Assembly: GCF_900091415.1 (NCBI RefSeq)
Contig: NZ_FMHU01000001.1
Location: 2,852,001-2,916,000, forward strand
Reading direction: 5' to 3'
Source of the DNA: Micromonospora inyonensis
GTDB lineage: Bacteria > Actinomycetota > Actinomycetes > Mycobacteriales > Micromonosporaceae
DNA length: 64,000 nt
Shown here: positions 54,171-64,000 of the stretch, in pieces
Layout of the letters: every line of letters starts with the position of its first letter
Numbering within the stretch: position 1 is the first letter of the stretch
Program-made: the position numbers and the translations under genes
Notes under the pieces: generated by a model
What the model saw: the letters and a program-made list of their open reading frames with translations, nothing else
Told to the model about the DNA's origin: nothing
Database searches by the model: none

Positions 54171-56123
54171 ATGGCTGGCAACCGGTTCCGGTACGGGCAG
54201 TGGCGGGGCGGGCCGGACCCGCTCGCGCCCCCGTACGACGTACGGGCGGCGGTCGACCAGGTCGGCGCGGAGGTGCTGGCCGGCGGGAGCCTGCGCGAGG
54301 CGCTGCGGAACCTGCTGCGCCGGGGCCCGCAGGAGCGGCGCGGCCTGGACGATCTGGCCGCCCGGGCGCGCCGGCTGCGCCGCGAGGCGCTGCGCCGGGG
54401 TGACCTGGACGGAGCGGTGACCCGGGCCCGGGCCCTGCTCGACCAGGCGCTCGCCGCCGAGCGGGACGAGTTGCGCGGGCGGGACGGCGACGACGCCCGG
54501 TTCGCCGAGGCGATGCTGGACAACCTGCCCCGCTCCACGGCCCGCGCGGTGGAGGAGCTGGCGGCGTACGACTGGGCCAGCGACGAGGCGCGGCAGACGT
54601 ACCAGCGGATCCTCGACGGGCTGCGCGGCGAGGTGCTGGAGCAGCGCTTCGCCGGGCTGCGGGACGCCGCGCGGGCCGCCGCCGACCCGCGGGTGCAGCA
54701 GCAGCTCGCCGAGATGATGCGTGATCTCAACGACCTGCTGGCGCGGCACGCCCGCGCGGAGGACACCACCGACGCGTTCGCCGAGTTCATGCGCCAGCAC
54801 GGCGACTTCTTCCCGGAACAGCCGCGCGACGTCGACGAGCTGGTCGACGTGCTGGCCCGGCGGTCGGCGGCGGGGGAACGGCTGCTGCGGTCGCTGTCGG
54901 ACCGGCAGCGCGAGGAGCTGGCCGGGTTGATGCGGCAGTCCCTCGGCGACCGGCTCTCCGGTGAGCTGGCCGCGCTCGACGCCAACCTGCGGGCGCTGCG
55001 GCCGGACCTGGGCTGGTCGCGGGGCGAGCGGGTCCGGGGCGACCAGCCGTTAGGTTACGGCGAGGCGGCGTCCGCGCTCGGCGAGATCGGCGAGCTGGAC
55101 GACCTGCTCGACCAGCTCGGCCAGGAGCATCCGGGGGCGACCCTGGACGACGTCGACGTGGAGGCGGTCGCCCGTACGCTCGGGCGGGACGCCGCCGACG
55201 ACGTACGCCGGCTGCGGGAGCTGGAGCGGGAACTGCGCCGGCAGGGTTGGGTGAGCCGGACCCCGGACGGCCTGACGTTCAGCCCGAAGGCGCTGCGCCG
55301 GCTCGCCGGCACCGCGCTGCGCCGGGTCTTCGCCGACCTGACCGCCGGGCCGCGCGGCCAGCACGACCTGCGGTCCGCCGGGGCGGCCGGCGAGGTCAGC
55401 GGGGCGTCGCGACCCTGGCAGTACGGCGACGAGCAGCCGCTGGACGTGGTGCGGACCCTCACCCGGGCGGTCCACCGGGCCGGGCCGACGGTGCCGGTGC
55501 GGCTCGCGGTCGAGGACTTCGAGGTGATGGAGACCGAGCGGCGGGCCTCGGCGGCCGTGGCGCTCTGCGTCGACCTCTCCTTCTCGATGGTCTCCGAGGG
55601 ACGCTGGGGGCCGATGAAGCAGACCGCGCTGGCCCTGTCCCACCTGGTCGCCACCCGGTTTCCCCAGGACGCCCTCCAGATCGTCGGCTTCGGGCGGGCG
55701 GCGCTGCCGTTGAGTCGACAGGAGCTGGCGGCGGTCGAACCGGACATGGTCCAGGGCACCAACCTCCAGCACGCGCTGCGGCTGGCCGGACGCCACCTGC
55801 GCCGGCACCCGGGGGCGGAACCGGTGGTGCTGGTGGTCACCGACGGCGAACCGACCGCCCACCTGGACCCGGACGACGGCGAGCCGGTCTTCCACTGGCC
55901 GCCGCTGCGCGAGACCGTCGACGCCACCATCCGGGAGGTGGACCGGCTGACCCGGTACGGGGCGACGTTGAACATCTTCATGCTCGGCGAGGACCCGGGG
56001 CTGCGCCGGTTCATGGACGCGGTGGCCCGCCGATCGAAGGGGCGGCTGTTCACCCCGGACACCGACGACCTCGGTGAGTACGTGGTCTCCGACTACCTGC
56101 GCGCCCGCCGGGGCCGCCGCTGA
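54171..56123 (+). CDS. VWA-domain protein, Rv0959-like
   Basis: A 650-residue protein with a long helical N-terminal part (about 1-400, with charged stretches such as QQQLAEMMRDLNDLLARHARAED) and a C-terminal von Willebrand A domain. The metal-binding MIDAS motif DLSFS is at residues 468-472 and a later TDGEPTAHL completes the site. It follows the MoxR-type ATPase by 8 nt and is its likely partner, as in the Rv0958-Rv0959 pair. Its cellular target is unknown. A TTA codon lies at 55050-55052. Confidence 0.88.
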   Translation: MAGNRFRYGQWRGGPDPLAPPYDVRAAVDQVGAEVLAGGSLREALRNLLRRGPQERRGLDDLAARARRLRREALRRGDLDGAVTRARALLDQALAAERDELRGRDGDDARFAEAMLDNLPRSTARAVEELAAYDWASDEARQTYQRILDGLRGEVLEQRFAGLRDAARAAADPRVQQQLAEMMRDLNDLLARHARAEDTTDAFAEFMRQHGDFFPEQPRDVDELVDVLARRSAAGERLLRSLSDRQREELAGLMRQSLGDRLSGELAALDANLRALRPDLGWSRGERVRGDQPLGYGEAASALGEIGELDDLLDQLGQEHPGATLDDVDVEAVARTLGRDAADDVRRLRELERELRRQGWVSRTPDGLTFSPKALRRLAGTALRRVFADLTAGPRGQHDLRSAGAAGEVSGASRPWQYGDEQPLDVVRTLTRAVHRAGPTVPVRLAVEDFEVMETERRASAAVALCVDLSFSMVSEGRWGPMKQTALALSHLVATRFPQDALQIVGFGRAALPLSRQELAAVEPDMVQGTNLQHALRLAGRHLRRHPGAEPVVLVVTDGEPTAHLDPDDGEPVFHWPPLRETVDATIREVDRLTRYGATLNIFMLGEDPGLRRFMDAVARRSKGRLFTPDTDDLGEYVVSDYLRARRGRR

Positions 56124-56207
56124 CCTGTCCGGGGCCGGTCCACCGGCGCTGACCGTCCCCGGCCGCCGCGGACCGGCGAATCGCCGTGCCGCCGCGTCGT
56201 CGACGCC

Positions 56208-56213
56208 TACGCT
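56208..56213 (+). promoter_or_regulatory. -10 box for leaderless DinB-like gene
   Basis: TACGCT lies 6 nt before the ATG at 56220 with no ribosome site between. Confidence 0.4.
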
Positions 56214-56219
56214 GGGCGG

Positions 56220-56687
56220 ATGGAGACCGCGGAGCTGCGCCGGGCGTACGACGCCCTGCTCGCCGAGGTCGAGACAGGCGGATTCGGGCCGCCCGGGGAC
56301 GGCGGACTGAGCGCCGAGCAGATCGTGGCCCACCTGGCCGTCAACGACGAGCTGCTGAGCGGGGCGACCGAGGCGGTGCTCGCCGGCTCGACGTACGCCT
56401 ACTACGACCTGGAGGACATCCACCGCCCGCAGCTCGACGCGATGGTCGTCCGGCACGGCGGCCTGGCCGGGCTGACCACCCTGTTCCGGGAGACCAGCCG
56501 GCGGCTCTGCGCGCTGGCCGACCAGCTCGGCCCGGCGGCGCAGACGCTTGTCGAGACCCACCTGCGGGAGGGGTTCGAGCTGCGGGTGGACGAGGCGCTG
56601 CCCTGGGGCCGGACCCTCGACCTGCACGGCCGGGTGCACCTGCCGCTGCACCTGGCCGAGCTGCGCGCCCTGCGCCCCAGCGGCTGA
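56220..56687 (+). CDS. DinB-like / mycothiol-type helical bundle protein
   Basis: A 155-residue protein with the four-helix DinB-like layout. It has an early helix ending EQIVAHLAVNDELLSGATEAVL (His equivalent to the first metal ligand) and a late HVHLPLHLAEL-like segment (GRVHLPLHLAELRAL) that can supply further ligands. DinB-like proteins include thiol-dependent transferases using mycothiol in actinobacteria. The exact reaction is unknown. Confidence 0.65.
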   Translation: METAELRRAYDALLAEVETGGFGPPGDGGLSAEQIVAHLAVNDELLSGATEAVLAGSTYAYYDLEDIHRPQLDAMVVRHGGLAGLTTLFRETSRRLCALADQLGPAAQTLVETHLREGFELRVDEALPWGRTLDLHGRVHLPLHLAELRALRPSG

Positions 56688-56729
56688 CCGGCCCGGTGTG
56701 GCTGACCCGCCGGGCCGGTCCCGGTGCCG

Positions 56730-58662
<1,933 letters not shown>

Positions 58663-58741
58663 CCGCGCGGTCGTGGTCCGAAAGGGTGTCGGACCTGGGA
58701 GAACCCATCGTGGACAACCAGCGGGACGGCCGTGACCGGCG

Positions 58742-58747
58742 TAGGGT
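58742..58747 (+). promoter_or_regulatory. -10 box for leaderless FAD oxidoreductase gene
   Basis: TAGGGT lies 6 nt before the GTG at 58754 with no ribosome site between. Confidence 0.4.
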
Positions 58748-58753
58748 GACGGC

Positions 58754-60250
58754 GTGTGTGCGTTGCGTGTGGATAGGGCTGGTGACCTGCGGGAACAGTC
58801 CGGTGACCGGCACGGCCGGGCGGTCGGGGCGCTCCGCCGGTCGTACGCGGCGGTGCCGGCCGGCGAACCGGTCCGGCTGGCCAAGCGGACCTCCAACCTG
58901 TTCCGTCCCCGGGCGGCCACCGCGTCCCCCGGACTGGACGTCGGCGGCCTGACCGGGGTGCTCGGGGTCGACCCGGTTGCCCGTACCGCCGACGTGCAGG
59001 GCATGTGCACCTACGAGGACCTGGTCGCGGTCACCCTGCCACACGGGCTGATGCCGCTGGTGGTGCCGCAGTTGCGCACCATCACCCTGGGTGGGGCGGT
59101 GACCGGCCTCGGCATCGAGTCGACCTCCTTCCGCAACGGCCTGCCGCACGAGTCGGTGGTCGAGATGGACGTCCTCACCGGTTCCGGTGACCTGCTCACC
59201 ACCGGCCCGGACGGCCCGTACGCCGACCTCTTCGCGGCCTTCCCGAACTCGCTGGGCAGCCTCGGTTACGCCACCCGGCTGCGGATCGGGTTGCAACCGG
59301 TGCGCCGGTACGTCGCCCTGCGCAACGTCCGCTTCACCGACCTGGACGCGCTGGTCGACGCGATCGGCGAGGTGACCGCCACCCGGGCCTGGGCGGGCCG
59401 TCCGGTCGACGCGATGGACGGGGTGATGTTCGCCCCGGACGAGGCGTACCTGGTGCTCGCCACCTTCACCGACGACGCGCGCCCGGCCGTCGACGGGCCT
59501 CCGGTGGGCGGGGCCGGCCCGCTCGGCGGCGGGCGGCCGGGCGGTGGCCGGGGTGGGCCGGCCAGCGACTACACCGGCCGGGAGATCTACTACCGGTCGT
59601 TGCGCCGGCGGGACCGTGACCTGCTGACCATCCACGACTACCTCTGGCGCTGGGACACCGACTGGTTCTGGTGCTCCCGGGCGTTCGGCGCGCAGCATCC
59701 GGTGGTGCGCCGGCTCTGGCCGGCCCGCTGGCGGCGCAGCGACGTCTACCACCGCCTGGTCCGGCTGGAGCACCGGTACGGCGTCGTCGCCCGGGTGGAC
59801 CGCTGGCGCGGTCGGCCGCCCCGTGAGCGGGTGGTGCAGGACGTGGAGATCCCGCTCGCCGGCACCGCCGACTTCCTGCGCTGGTTCGCCCGCGAGGTGG
59901 GCATGTCGCCGGTCTGGCTCTGCCCGCTGCGGCTGCGCGAGCCGGCCGGGCCGGGCTCGGCCCGGGTCTGGCCGCTGTACCCGCTGCGCCCCGGCGAGAC
60001 GTACGTCAACGTCGGGTTCTGGGGCACCGTGCCCATCACCGGGGGGGCCGCCGACGGTGACGTCAACCGGGCCGTGGAGCGGGCGGTCGCCCGGGCCGGC
60101 GGACACAAGTCCCTCTACTCCGACGCGTACTACGACCGGACGGAGTTCGACCGGCTCTACGGCGGGGCCGCGTACCGCGCCGTCAAGGACCGCTACGACC
60201 CGCAACACCGGCTCACCGGACTCTACGAGAAGGCGGTGGCACGACAGTGA
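58754..60250 (+). CDS. FAD-binding oxidoreductase for 10-methyl fatty acid synthesis (TmsA/BfaA-like)
   Basis: A 498-residue protein of the FAD_binding_4 (DHCR24-like) group: ADVQGMCTYEDLVAVTLPHGLMPLVVPQLRTITLGGAVTGLGIES is the FAD-binding region. It is followed by the methyltransferase gene with a 4-nt overlap. In mycobacteria and related bacteria this pair makes 10-methyl fatty acids such as tuberculostearic acid: the methyltransferase forms a methylene group and this reductase saturates it. A Gly-rich insert lies near residues 250-275. Confidence 0.78.
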   Translation: MCALRVDRAGDLREQSGDRHGRAVGALRRSYAAVPAGEPVRLAKRTSNLFRPRAATASPGLDVGGLTGVLGVDPVARTADVQGMCTYEDLVAVTLPHGLMPLVVPQLRTITLGGAVTGLGIESTSFRNGLPHESVVEMDVLTGSGDLLTTGPDGPYADLFAAFPNSLGSLGYATRLRIGLQPVRRYVALRNVRFTDLDALVDAIGEVTATRAWAGRPVDAMDGVMFAPDEAYLVLATFTDDARPAVDGPPVGGAGPLGGGRPGGGRGGPASDYTGREIYYRSLRRRDRDLLTIHDYLWRWDTDWFWCSRAFGAQHPVVRRLWPARWRRSDVYHRLVRLEHRYGVVARVDRWRGRPPRERVVQDVEIPLAGTADFLRWFAREVGMSPVWLCPLRLREPAGPGSARVWPLYPLRPGETYVNVGFWGTVPITGGAADGDVNRAVERAVARAGGHKSLYSDAYYDRTEFDRLYGGAAYRAVKDRYDPQHRLTGLYEKAVARQ

Positions 60251-61590
60251 GCCTGATCGACCGTGAACAGGGGACGGTGGGCGTCCCCTCCGTACCGCCG
60301 GCACGTCGCCGGCCGTCCGGGCCGACCGTGGCCGACGTCGTGCGCGCCGTCACCGCCGGGCCCCTGCCGGTGCGGATCACCGGATACGACGGCAGCGCCG
60401 TGGGCCCGGCCGACGCCGGGATCACCCTGGCGATCCGCTCCGAGCGCGGGCTGTCGTACCTGTTGACCGCCCCGGGTGACCTGGGCATGGCCCGGGCGTA
60501 CGTCAGCGGCGACCTGGCCCTCGGCGGCGTGCACCCCGGCGACCCGTACGAGGCGTTGCGGGTGCTCAAGGACGAGCTGACGGTGCGCCCGCCGTCGCTG
60601 GCCGAGGGGCTGGCCCTGGTGCGCCGGCTGGGCTGGGAGCGGCTGCGCCCGCCGCCGCCCCCGCCACAGGAGGCCGTTCCGCGCTGGCGGCGGGTGGTCA
60701 ACGGGCTGCGGCACTCCCGCTCCCGGGACAGCTGCGCGGTCTCGCACCACTACGACGTCTCCAACGCCTTCTACGAGTTGGTGCTCGGTCCGTCGATGAC
60801 GTACACCTGCGCGCTGTTCCGCGACCCGGACGACACCCTGGAGCAGGCCCAGGCGGCCAAGTACGACCTGGTCGCCGGCAAGCTGGCGCTCCGGCCGGGG
60901 ATGCGTCTGCTCGACGTGGGCTGCGGCTGGGGCGGGATGGTCCGGCACGCGGCCCGCGAGTACGGCGTCCACGCTGTCGGGGTGACCCTGTCCCGGGCCC
61001 AGGCCGCGTGGGCGCGGGTGGCGATCGAGCGGGAGGGACTCACCGGGCTGGCCGAGGTGCGGCACCTGGACTACCGGGACGCGCCGGCCGGGCCCTTCGA
61101 CGCGATCTCCTCGATCGGGCTGACCGAGCACATCGGGGTGCGCAACTACCCGGTGTACTTCGGTGCGCTGCGGGATCGGCTGCGTCCCGGGGGCCGGCTG
61201 CTCAACCACTGCATCACCCGGGCGGACAACCGGGCCCCGCACCGTTCCGGCGCGTTCATCGACCGGTACGTCTTCCCGGACGGCGAGCTGGCCGGGCCGG
61301 GGCGGCTGGTCGGCGAGATCCACGACGCCGGGCTGGAGGTGCACCACGAGGAGAACCTGCGCCGGCACTACGCGCTGACCCTGGCCGCCTGGTGCCGCAA
61401 CCTGGTGGCGCACTGGGACGCCTGCGTGGCCGAGGTCGGTGCGGGCACCGCCCGGGTGTGGGGGCTCTACATGGCCGGCTCGCGGCTGGCGTTCGAACGC
61501 AACGGCATCCAGTTGCACCAGGTGCTGGCGACCGCGAACGGTCCCGACGGGGCGGACGACTACCCGCTGCGTCCCGACTGGACGCCCTGA
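60247..61590 (+). CDS. Cyclopropane-fatty-acid-synthase-type methyltransferase (TmsB/UfaA1-like)
   Basis: A 447-residue SAM-dependent methyltransferase of the CFA synthase family. The SAM motif is LLDVGCGWGGMVRHAAREYG; SVTHHYD-like SHHYDVSNAFYELVLGPSMTYTCALF and EHIGVRNYPVYF are conserved catalytic parts. With the upstream FAD enzyme it should methylenate then reduce oleoyl-type chains to 10-methyl fatty acids. An N-terminal domain (about 1-150) is typical. The GTG start overlaps the FAD gene stop. Confidence 0.88.
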   Translation: MSLIDREQGTVGVPSVPPARRRPSGPTVADVVRAVTAGPLPVRITGYDGSAVGPADAGITLAIRSERGLSYLLTAPGDLGMARAYVSGDLALGGVHPGDPYEALRVLKDELTVRPPSLAEGLALVRRLGWERLRPPPPPPQEAVPRWRRVVNGLRHSRSRDSCAVSHHYDVSNAFYELVLGPSMTYTCALFRDPDDTLEQAQAAKYDLVAGKLALRPGMRLLDVGCGWGGMVRHAAREYGVHAVGVTLSRAQAAWARVAIEREGLTGLAEVRHLDYRDAPAGPFDAISSIGLTEHIGVRNYPVYFGALRDRLRPGGRLLNHCITRADNRAPHRSGAFIDRYVFPDGELAGPGRLVGEIHDAGLEVHHEENLRRHYALTLAAWCRNLVAHWDACVAEVGAGTARVWGLYMAGSRLAFERNGIQLHQVLATANGPDGADDYPLRPDWTP

Positions 61591-61883
61591 CGAACCGGAC
61601 GCGGGCGGTCCACGGGGCCGCCCGCGACGAGTTGAGCCTCGGCCACCTGCTCGACCTGACGGAGGAGGTCCAGGCCGACGTCGCGGCACTCGACCGCTCC
61701 GCCCCCGAGCTGCCCAGCATCGGGGTGTCCGGGGAGATCCGGGTGCCCGCCGAGCGTCGCCAGGAGTTCCTCGCCGACCTGCGGAGCACCCTCCAGGACC
61801 TGTTCACCCGGTACGGCGGCGCCGAGGGCGACGCCTTCAAGCTCGCCGTCGCCTGCTATCCCAGGGGGAGAAGAAGACCGTGA
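61587..61883 (+). pseudogene. C-terminal fragment of a winged-helix regulator, coupled to SRPBCC gene
   Basis: A 98-codon frame ends exactly at the GTGA overlap with the SRPBCC gene, which supports translation. The protein part (LSLGHLLDLTEEVQADVAALDRS, IRVPAERRQEFLADLRSTLQDLFTRYGG, LAVACYP) resembles the C-terminal half of ArsR-type regulators that often accompany SRPBCC genes. The DNA-binding N-terminus is missing: upstream is only the end of the methyltransferase gene. No ATG/GTG start exists; CTG 61587 or TTG 61632 are candidates. Confidence 0.45.
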
Positions 61884-62710
61884 CTGAACCGATGACCATC
61901 CGGGCCCGCCTCGCCGCGCCGGTGAAGGCCGTCCACCACGCCCTCACCGACCCGGCCGAGCTGCGCGTCTGGTTGACCGAGTACGCCGAGGTCGAGCTGC
62001 CGCACCGGTACGCGTTCTGGGGCCGGCACACCCCCGAGGGCGATGCCCCGCACCAGCGGCTGCTGCACGCCGACGACCACGACCTGCGGTTCACCTGGCT
62101 GCTCGGTGGGGAGGAGACCACCACCACGATCAACCTGGCCGAGGACGGTCCGGACGCGACCATCCTCACCCTCACCCAGACCCACTTCGACTTCGCCGAG
62201 GCGATCAGCGGCAGCAACATCCGGGGTGTGTTCCAGACCTGGTGGTCGCTGGGCATCGCCAACCTCGCCGCCCACCTGGAGGGGCGCCCTCTGCTGCCGA
62301 AGGTCGACTTCACCTCCACCGACCTGCGCGGCGAGCTGCTCATCGACGCGCCGACGGACGCGGTCTACACCTCGCTCACCGACTCCGACCAGGCCAGCGC
62401 CTGGTTCGGGTACCCGATCGGCATCGAGCCCTGGGTCGGCGGCCGGTACGCCATGGGCGGCTTCGACTCCGGGCACGCGGCGAAGGTCGTCGACCTGGAA
62501 CCGGGACGGCGGATCTCGGTCGACTGGGGACCGCCCGGCGTCACCACCTGGGAGCTGTCCGAGTCCGCCGGCCGGACCCGGCTCACCTTCGTGCAGAGCG
62601 GCTTCGACGAGCAGAACCCGCCGTACGCCGCCTGGGGTGGCTCCGTCTCCGGGCTCGCCGAGCTCCGCCGCTACCACGAGGTGCCCGACTGGCGACCGAT
62701 CTGGCTCTGA
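61880..62710 (+). CDS. Two-domain SRPBCC (AHSA1-like) protein
   Basis: A 276-residue protein made of two START-like SRPBCC domains (about 1-140 and 145-276), each opening with the family pattern: TIRARLAAPVKAVHHALTDPAELRVWL and RGELLIDAPTDAVYTSLTDSDQASAWF. The fold forms a hydrophobic cavity for lipids or small molecules. GTG 61880 follows AGGGGGAGAAGAAG and overlaps the upstream frame. Function unknown. Confidence 0.85.
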   Translation: MTEPMTIRARLAAPVKAVHHALTDPAELRVWLTEYAEVELPHRYAFWGRHTPEGDAPHQRLLHADDHDLRFTWLLGGEETTTTINLAEDGPDATILTLTQTHFDFAEAISGSNIRGVFQTWWSLGIANLAAHLEGRPLLPKVDFTSTDLRGELLIDAPTDAVYTSLTDSDQASAWFGYPIGIEPWVGGRYAMGGFDSGHAAKVVDLEPGRRISVDWGPPGVTTWELSESAGRTRLTFVQSGFDEQNPPYAAWGGSVSGLAELRRYHEVPDWRPIWL

Positions 62711-62748
62711 CGCCGTTAGCGGCCGGCCGATCGGGGTACTGCCCGTCG

Positions 62749-62982
62749 ATGTTCCTCATCTTCGGACTCCGTACCTCGGTCAGCCGCTCGGGTGTGGTCG
62801 CCATGGTCTGCCCCAACTGCGGCAACCACGCCGCTCAGGTGATCACCAAGCGGTCGACGAGGTTCAGCGTGTTCTTCGTCCCGCTCATCCCGATCCGCAC
62901 CCGCTACGTGCGGCAGTGCTCGTTCTGCGGCGCGGAGTACGTCATCGGAAAGCACGAGGCGCGACACCTCCCGGTCGGCTGA
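62749..62982 (+). CDS. Zinc-ribbon domain protein
   Basis: A 77-residue protein with two CxxC pairs: MVCPNCGNHAAQVITKRSTRFSVFFVPLIPI and RQCSFCGAEYVIGK, the zinc_ribbon_15 type layout with a hydrophobic stretch between. Function unknown. ATG 62749 begins the hydrophobic N-terminus MFLIFGLRTS. Confidence 0.8.
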   Translation: MFLIFGLRTSVSRSGVVAMVCPNCGNHAAQVITKRSTRFSVFFVPLIPIRTRYVRQCSFCGAEYVIGKHEARHLPVG

Positions 62983-62983
62983 G

Positions 62984-63160
62984 ATGACCCGCTTCCTCTG
63001 CTGGCTGATCGGCCGCGCCCCGACCACGCCCGACGAGCCCCCCACCCACACGGTGTCCCGGCCGCCCTGCACCCCCGGTCGGCGACGTCGACGCCGCCGC
63101 CGACCGTCCGCCGGGGCGCGGCTGCCCCGTTCTCCCCGGAACCGGTCCACCGGCCGCTGA
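62984..63160 (+). CDS. Possible small Arg/Pro-rich protein
   Basis: A 58-codon frame begins 1 nt after the zinc-ribbon stop, so it could be coupled. The product (MTRFLCWLIGRAPTTPDEPP... then Arg-rich) has no recognisable domain, and composition alone cannot prove it is real. Confidence 0.3.
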   Translation: MTRFLCWLIGRAPTTPDEPPTHTVSRPPCTPGRRRRRRRRPSAGARLPRSPRNRSTGR

Positions 63161-63598
63161 CCGTGCCGCTCCCCGCCGCCGCCCGCTGAGGTGTTTGCAG
63201 GGGTCCCCTCCGGGGCGCGACCGGCACACCCTCCCGGGCTCTGGAGTCCGTTGGGGCCGCGGCGGCACCCGCTCCGGTCGGGCTGCTGCTGACCGAGTTT
63301 TGCGAGTTTCGCGAGGCGCTTACGCGCGCGTGCGCGAGGGGCCTGGTGCTCGTAGACCCCGGGGTGAGGGGGGTCCGGACGCCGCAGCCAAACGCAGCTC
63401 CGGCGGCTACCCACAAGACGTGACAACTCTGCCGCCCCCTCAGGACGGCCCCCCGGGGATCCCCCAGGGAGGCTGCCGAAATCGTCAGCGGACCGGACGG
63501 GGAATCCCGGGCCCGCCTGTGCCCCGCCTCAGCGGAGATGAGGGACCCCTCAAGACCCGGAGGGTGTCTGGCTGTCCGGCCGGGGGTCACGCCGGTCT
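63161..63598. other. Non-coding region with half palindrome
   Basis: About 440 nt with no convincing gene. It contains a half copy of the dispersed palindrome and a stretch of CG-rich alternating bases (GCGCTTACGCGCGCGTGCGCGAG near 63316). Nothing else was recognised. Confidence 0.4.
63189..63211. repeat. Half copy of dispersed palindromic element
   Basis: AGGTGTTTGCAGGGGTCCCCT matches one arm of the other copies; no loop or second arm follows. It is probably a decayed copy. Confidence 0.5.
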
Positions 63599-63898
63599 GT
63601 CACAGCCGCCCGCAAGGGCGTCAAAGCTCCGGTCCAGGCCACCCGGCGGTAGCGCATCGAGCGCACGAACGCCTGGCACAACGCCTTCAACCGGCTACAA
63701 CGCCCCTACGAACGCAAAGAAGACGTGGCCAACGCTCACGACGACCTCGTCAACGCCATCGACGCCACCATCGTCACCATCCGTAGCCTCCATCTCGGCC
63801 CGCAGTTCCTCGTCGCCCAACATGCTCATCCCGTTACCTCCTCTCCTATCTCACGGCCGGGCCGTAGCGGCGGGTTCATCTCGTACCTGGTGCTTTGA
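63599..63898 (+). pseudogene. 3' remnant of an IS5-type transposase with nonsense codon
   Basis: The frame reads ARKGVKAPVQATRR, then TAG (63650-63652), then RIERTNAWHNAFNRLQRPYERK and DLVNAIDATIVTI. This is the C-terminal DDE region of IS5-type transposases, where the stop falls at the position of a conserved Trp (TGG to TAG) before the catalytic Glu of (I)ERTNAW. The upstream two thirds are absent, so it is a decayed fragment. Confidence 0.6.
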
Positions 63899-64000
63899 CC
63901 ACGAACGTTCACGGTGTTGGTTGACACGCCGTCTGGCCTGCCGGCTGGGTTGTGCCGCGGCGGTCAGGCTGTGGTGGTGGCAGAACCCGTTCGCGTTCGG

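Overview
The window is chromosomal DNA from a very GC-rich actinomycete. The best match is Micromonospora or a close relative in the Micromonosporaceae. This rests on the mtrB-lpqB-comF-hpf-secA gene order, the prfB-ftsE-ftsX-smpB-ssrA block, frequent GTG starts, only a few TTA leucine codons, 10-methyl fatty acid genes, and dispersed GGGGTCCCCT-type palindromes with a TACCGCTTTTTG loop. The genus call comes from gene content and remembered family features; no search was run.

Layout. Positions 1-18.5 kb are conserved housekeeping: the 3' end of mtrB, lpqB, comF, hpf, two double-GNAT acetyltransferases, secA, an Rv3235-like gene, a BldC/excisionase-type regulator, a DUF6912 gene, a membrane protein, pruA, a PadR regulator, prfB, ftsEX and smpB. 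At 18.6-22 kb lie tmRNA (ssrA, encoded tag AKNNRADFALAA), a lipoprotein, MTA phosphorylase, a YqgE/AlgH protein and tRNA-Ala(GGC). Directly after the tRNA, 22.4-25 kb looks accessory. It holds a two-TM protein with a TIR/nucleoside-deoxyribosyltransferase-like domain, a stand-alone CinA C-terminal (NMN amidase-type) gene, a nucleotidyltransferase, and a scar that appears to contain gene fragments.

From 25.2 to 48.6 kb runs an extracellular glycan / exopolysaccharide region: a GH16 glucanase, an APH-fold kinase, an Alg14-Alg13-type glycosyltransferase, a secreted beta-propeller, a Wzz-like protein with 24-residue repeats, GT2, a Wzx-like flippase, a sulfotransferase, two GH99-like proteins, a GT2-GtrA-P-loop (HPr-kinase-like) fusion, a GT39/PMT-type transferase, a phospholipase C-like phosphoesterase and a DNRLRE/beta-helix protein. 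Many of these genes overlap by 4-14 nt and are probably translationally coupled. No clear initiating phosphoglycosyltransferase or Wzy polymerase is visible.

Positions 48.7-57 kb carry an aldo/keto reductase, an XRE regulator with a 65-aa Cys-rich partner divergent from a mini-GntR protein, a GNAT, a MoxR-type AAA ATPase plus VWA protein pair (Rv0958/Rv0959-like), a DinB-like gene and a DUF427 gene. Positions 57.2-62.7 kb hold a rifampicin monooxygenase gene preceded by a 19-bp inverted repeat resembling the rifamycin-associated element. It is followed by a FAD oxidoreductase and cyclopropane-synthase-type methyltransferase pair (10-methyl fatty acid synthesis), a probable regulator fragment and a two-domain SRPBCC protein. 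The last kilobase has a zinc-ribbon gene, a half palindrome and the decayed end of an IS5-type transposase.

The signals most worth follow-up are the membrane TIR/NDT-like protein paired with a CinA-type amidase, 10-bp-phased direct repeats in front of both the BldC-like gene and its neighbour, a mobile-looking palindrome lying in frame inside the MoxR gene, and the three-domain GT2-GtrA-P-loop fusion.
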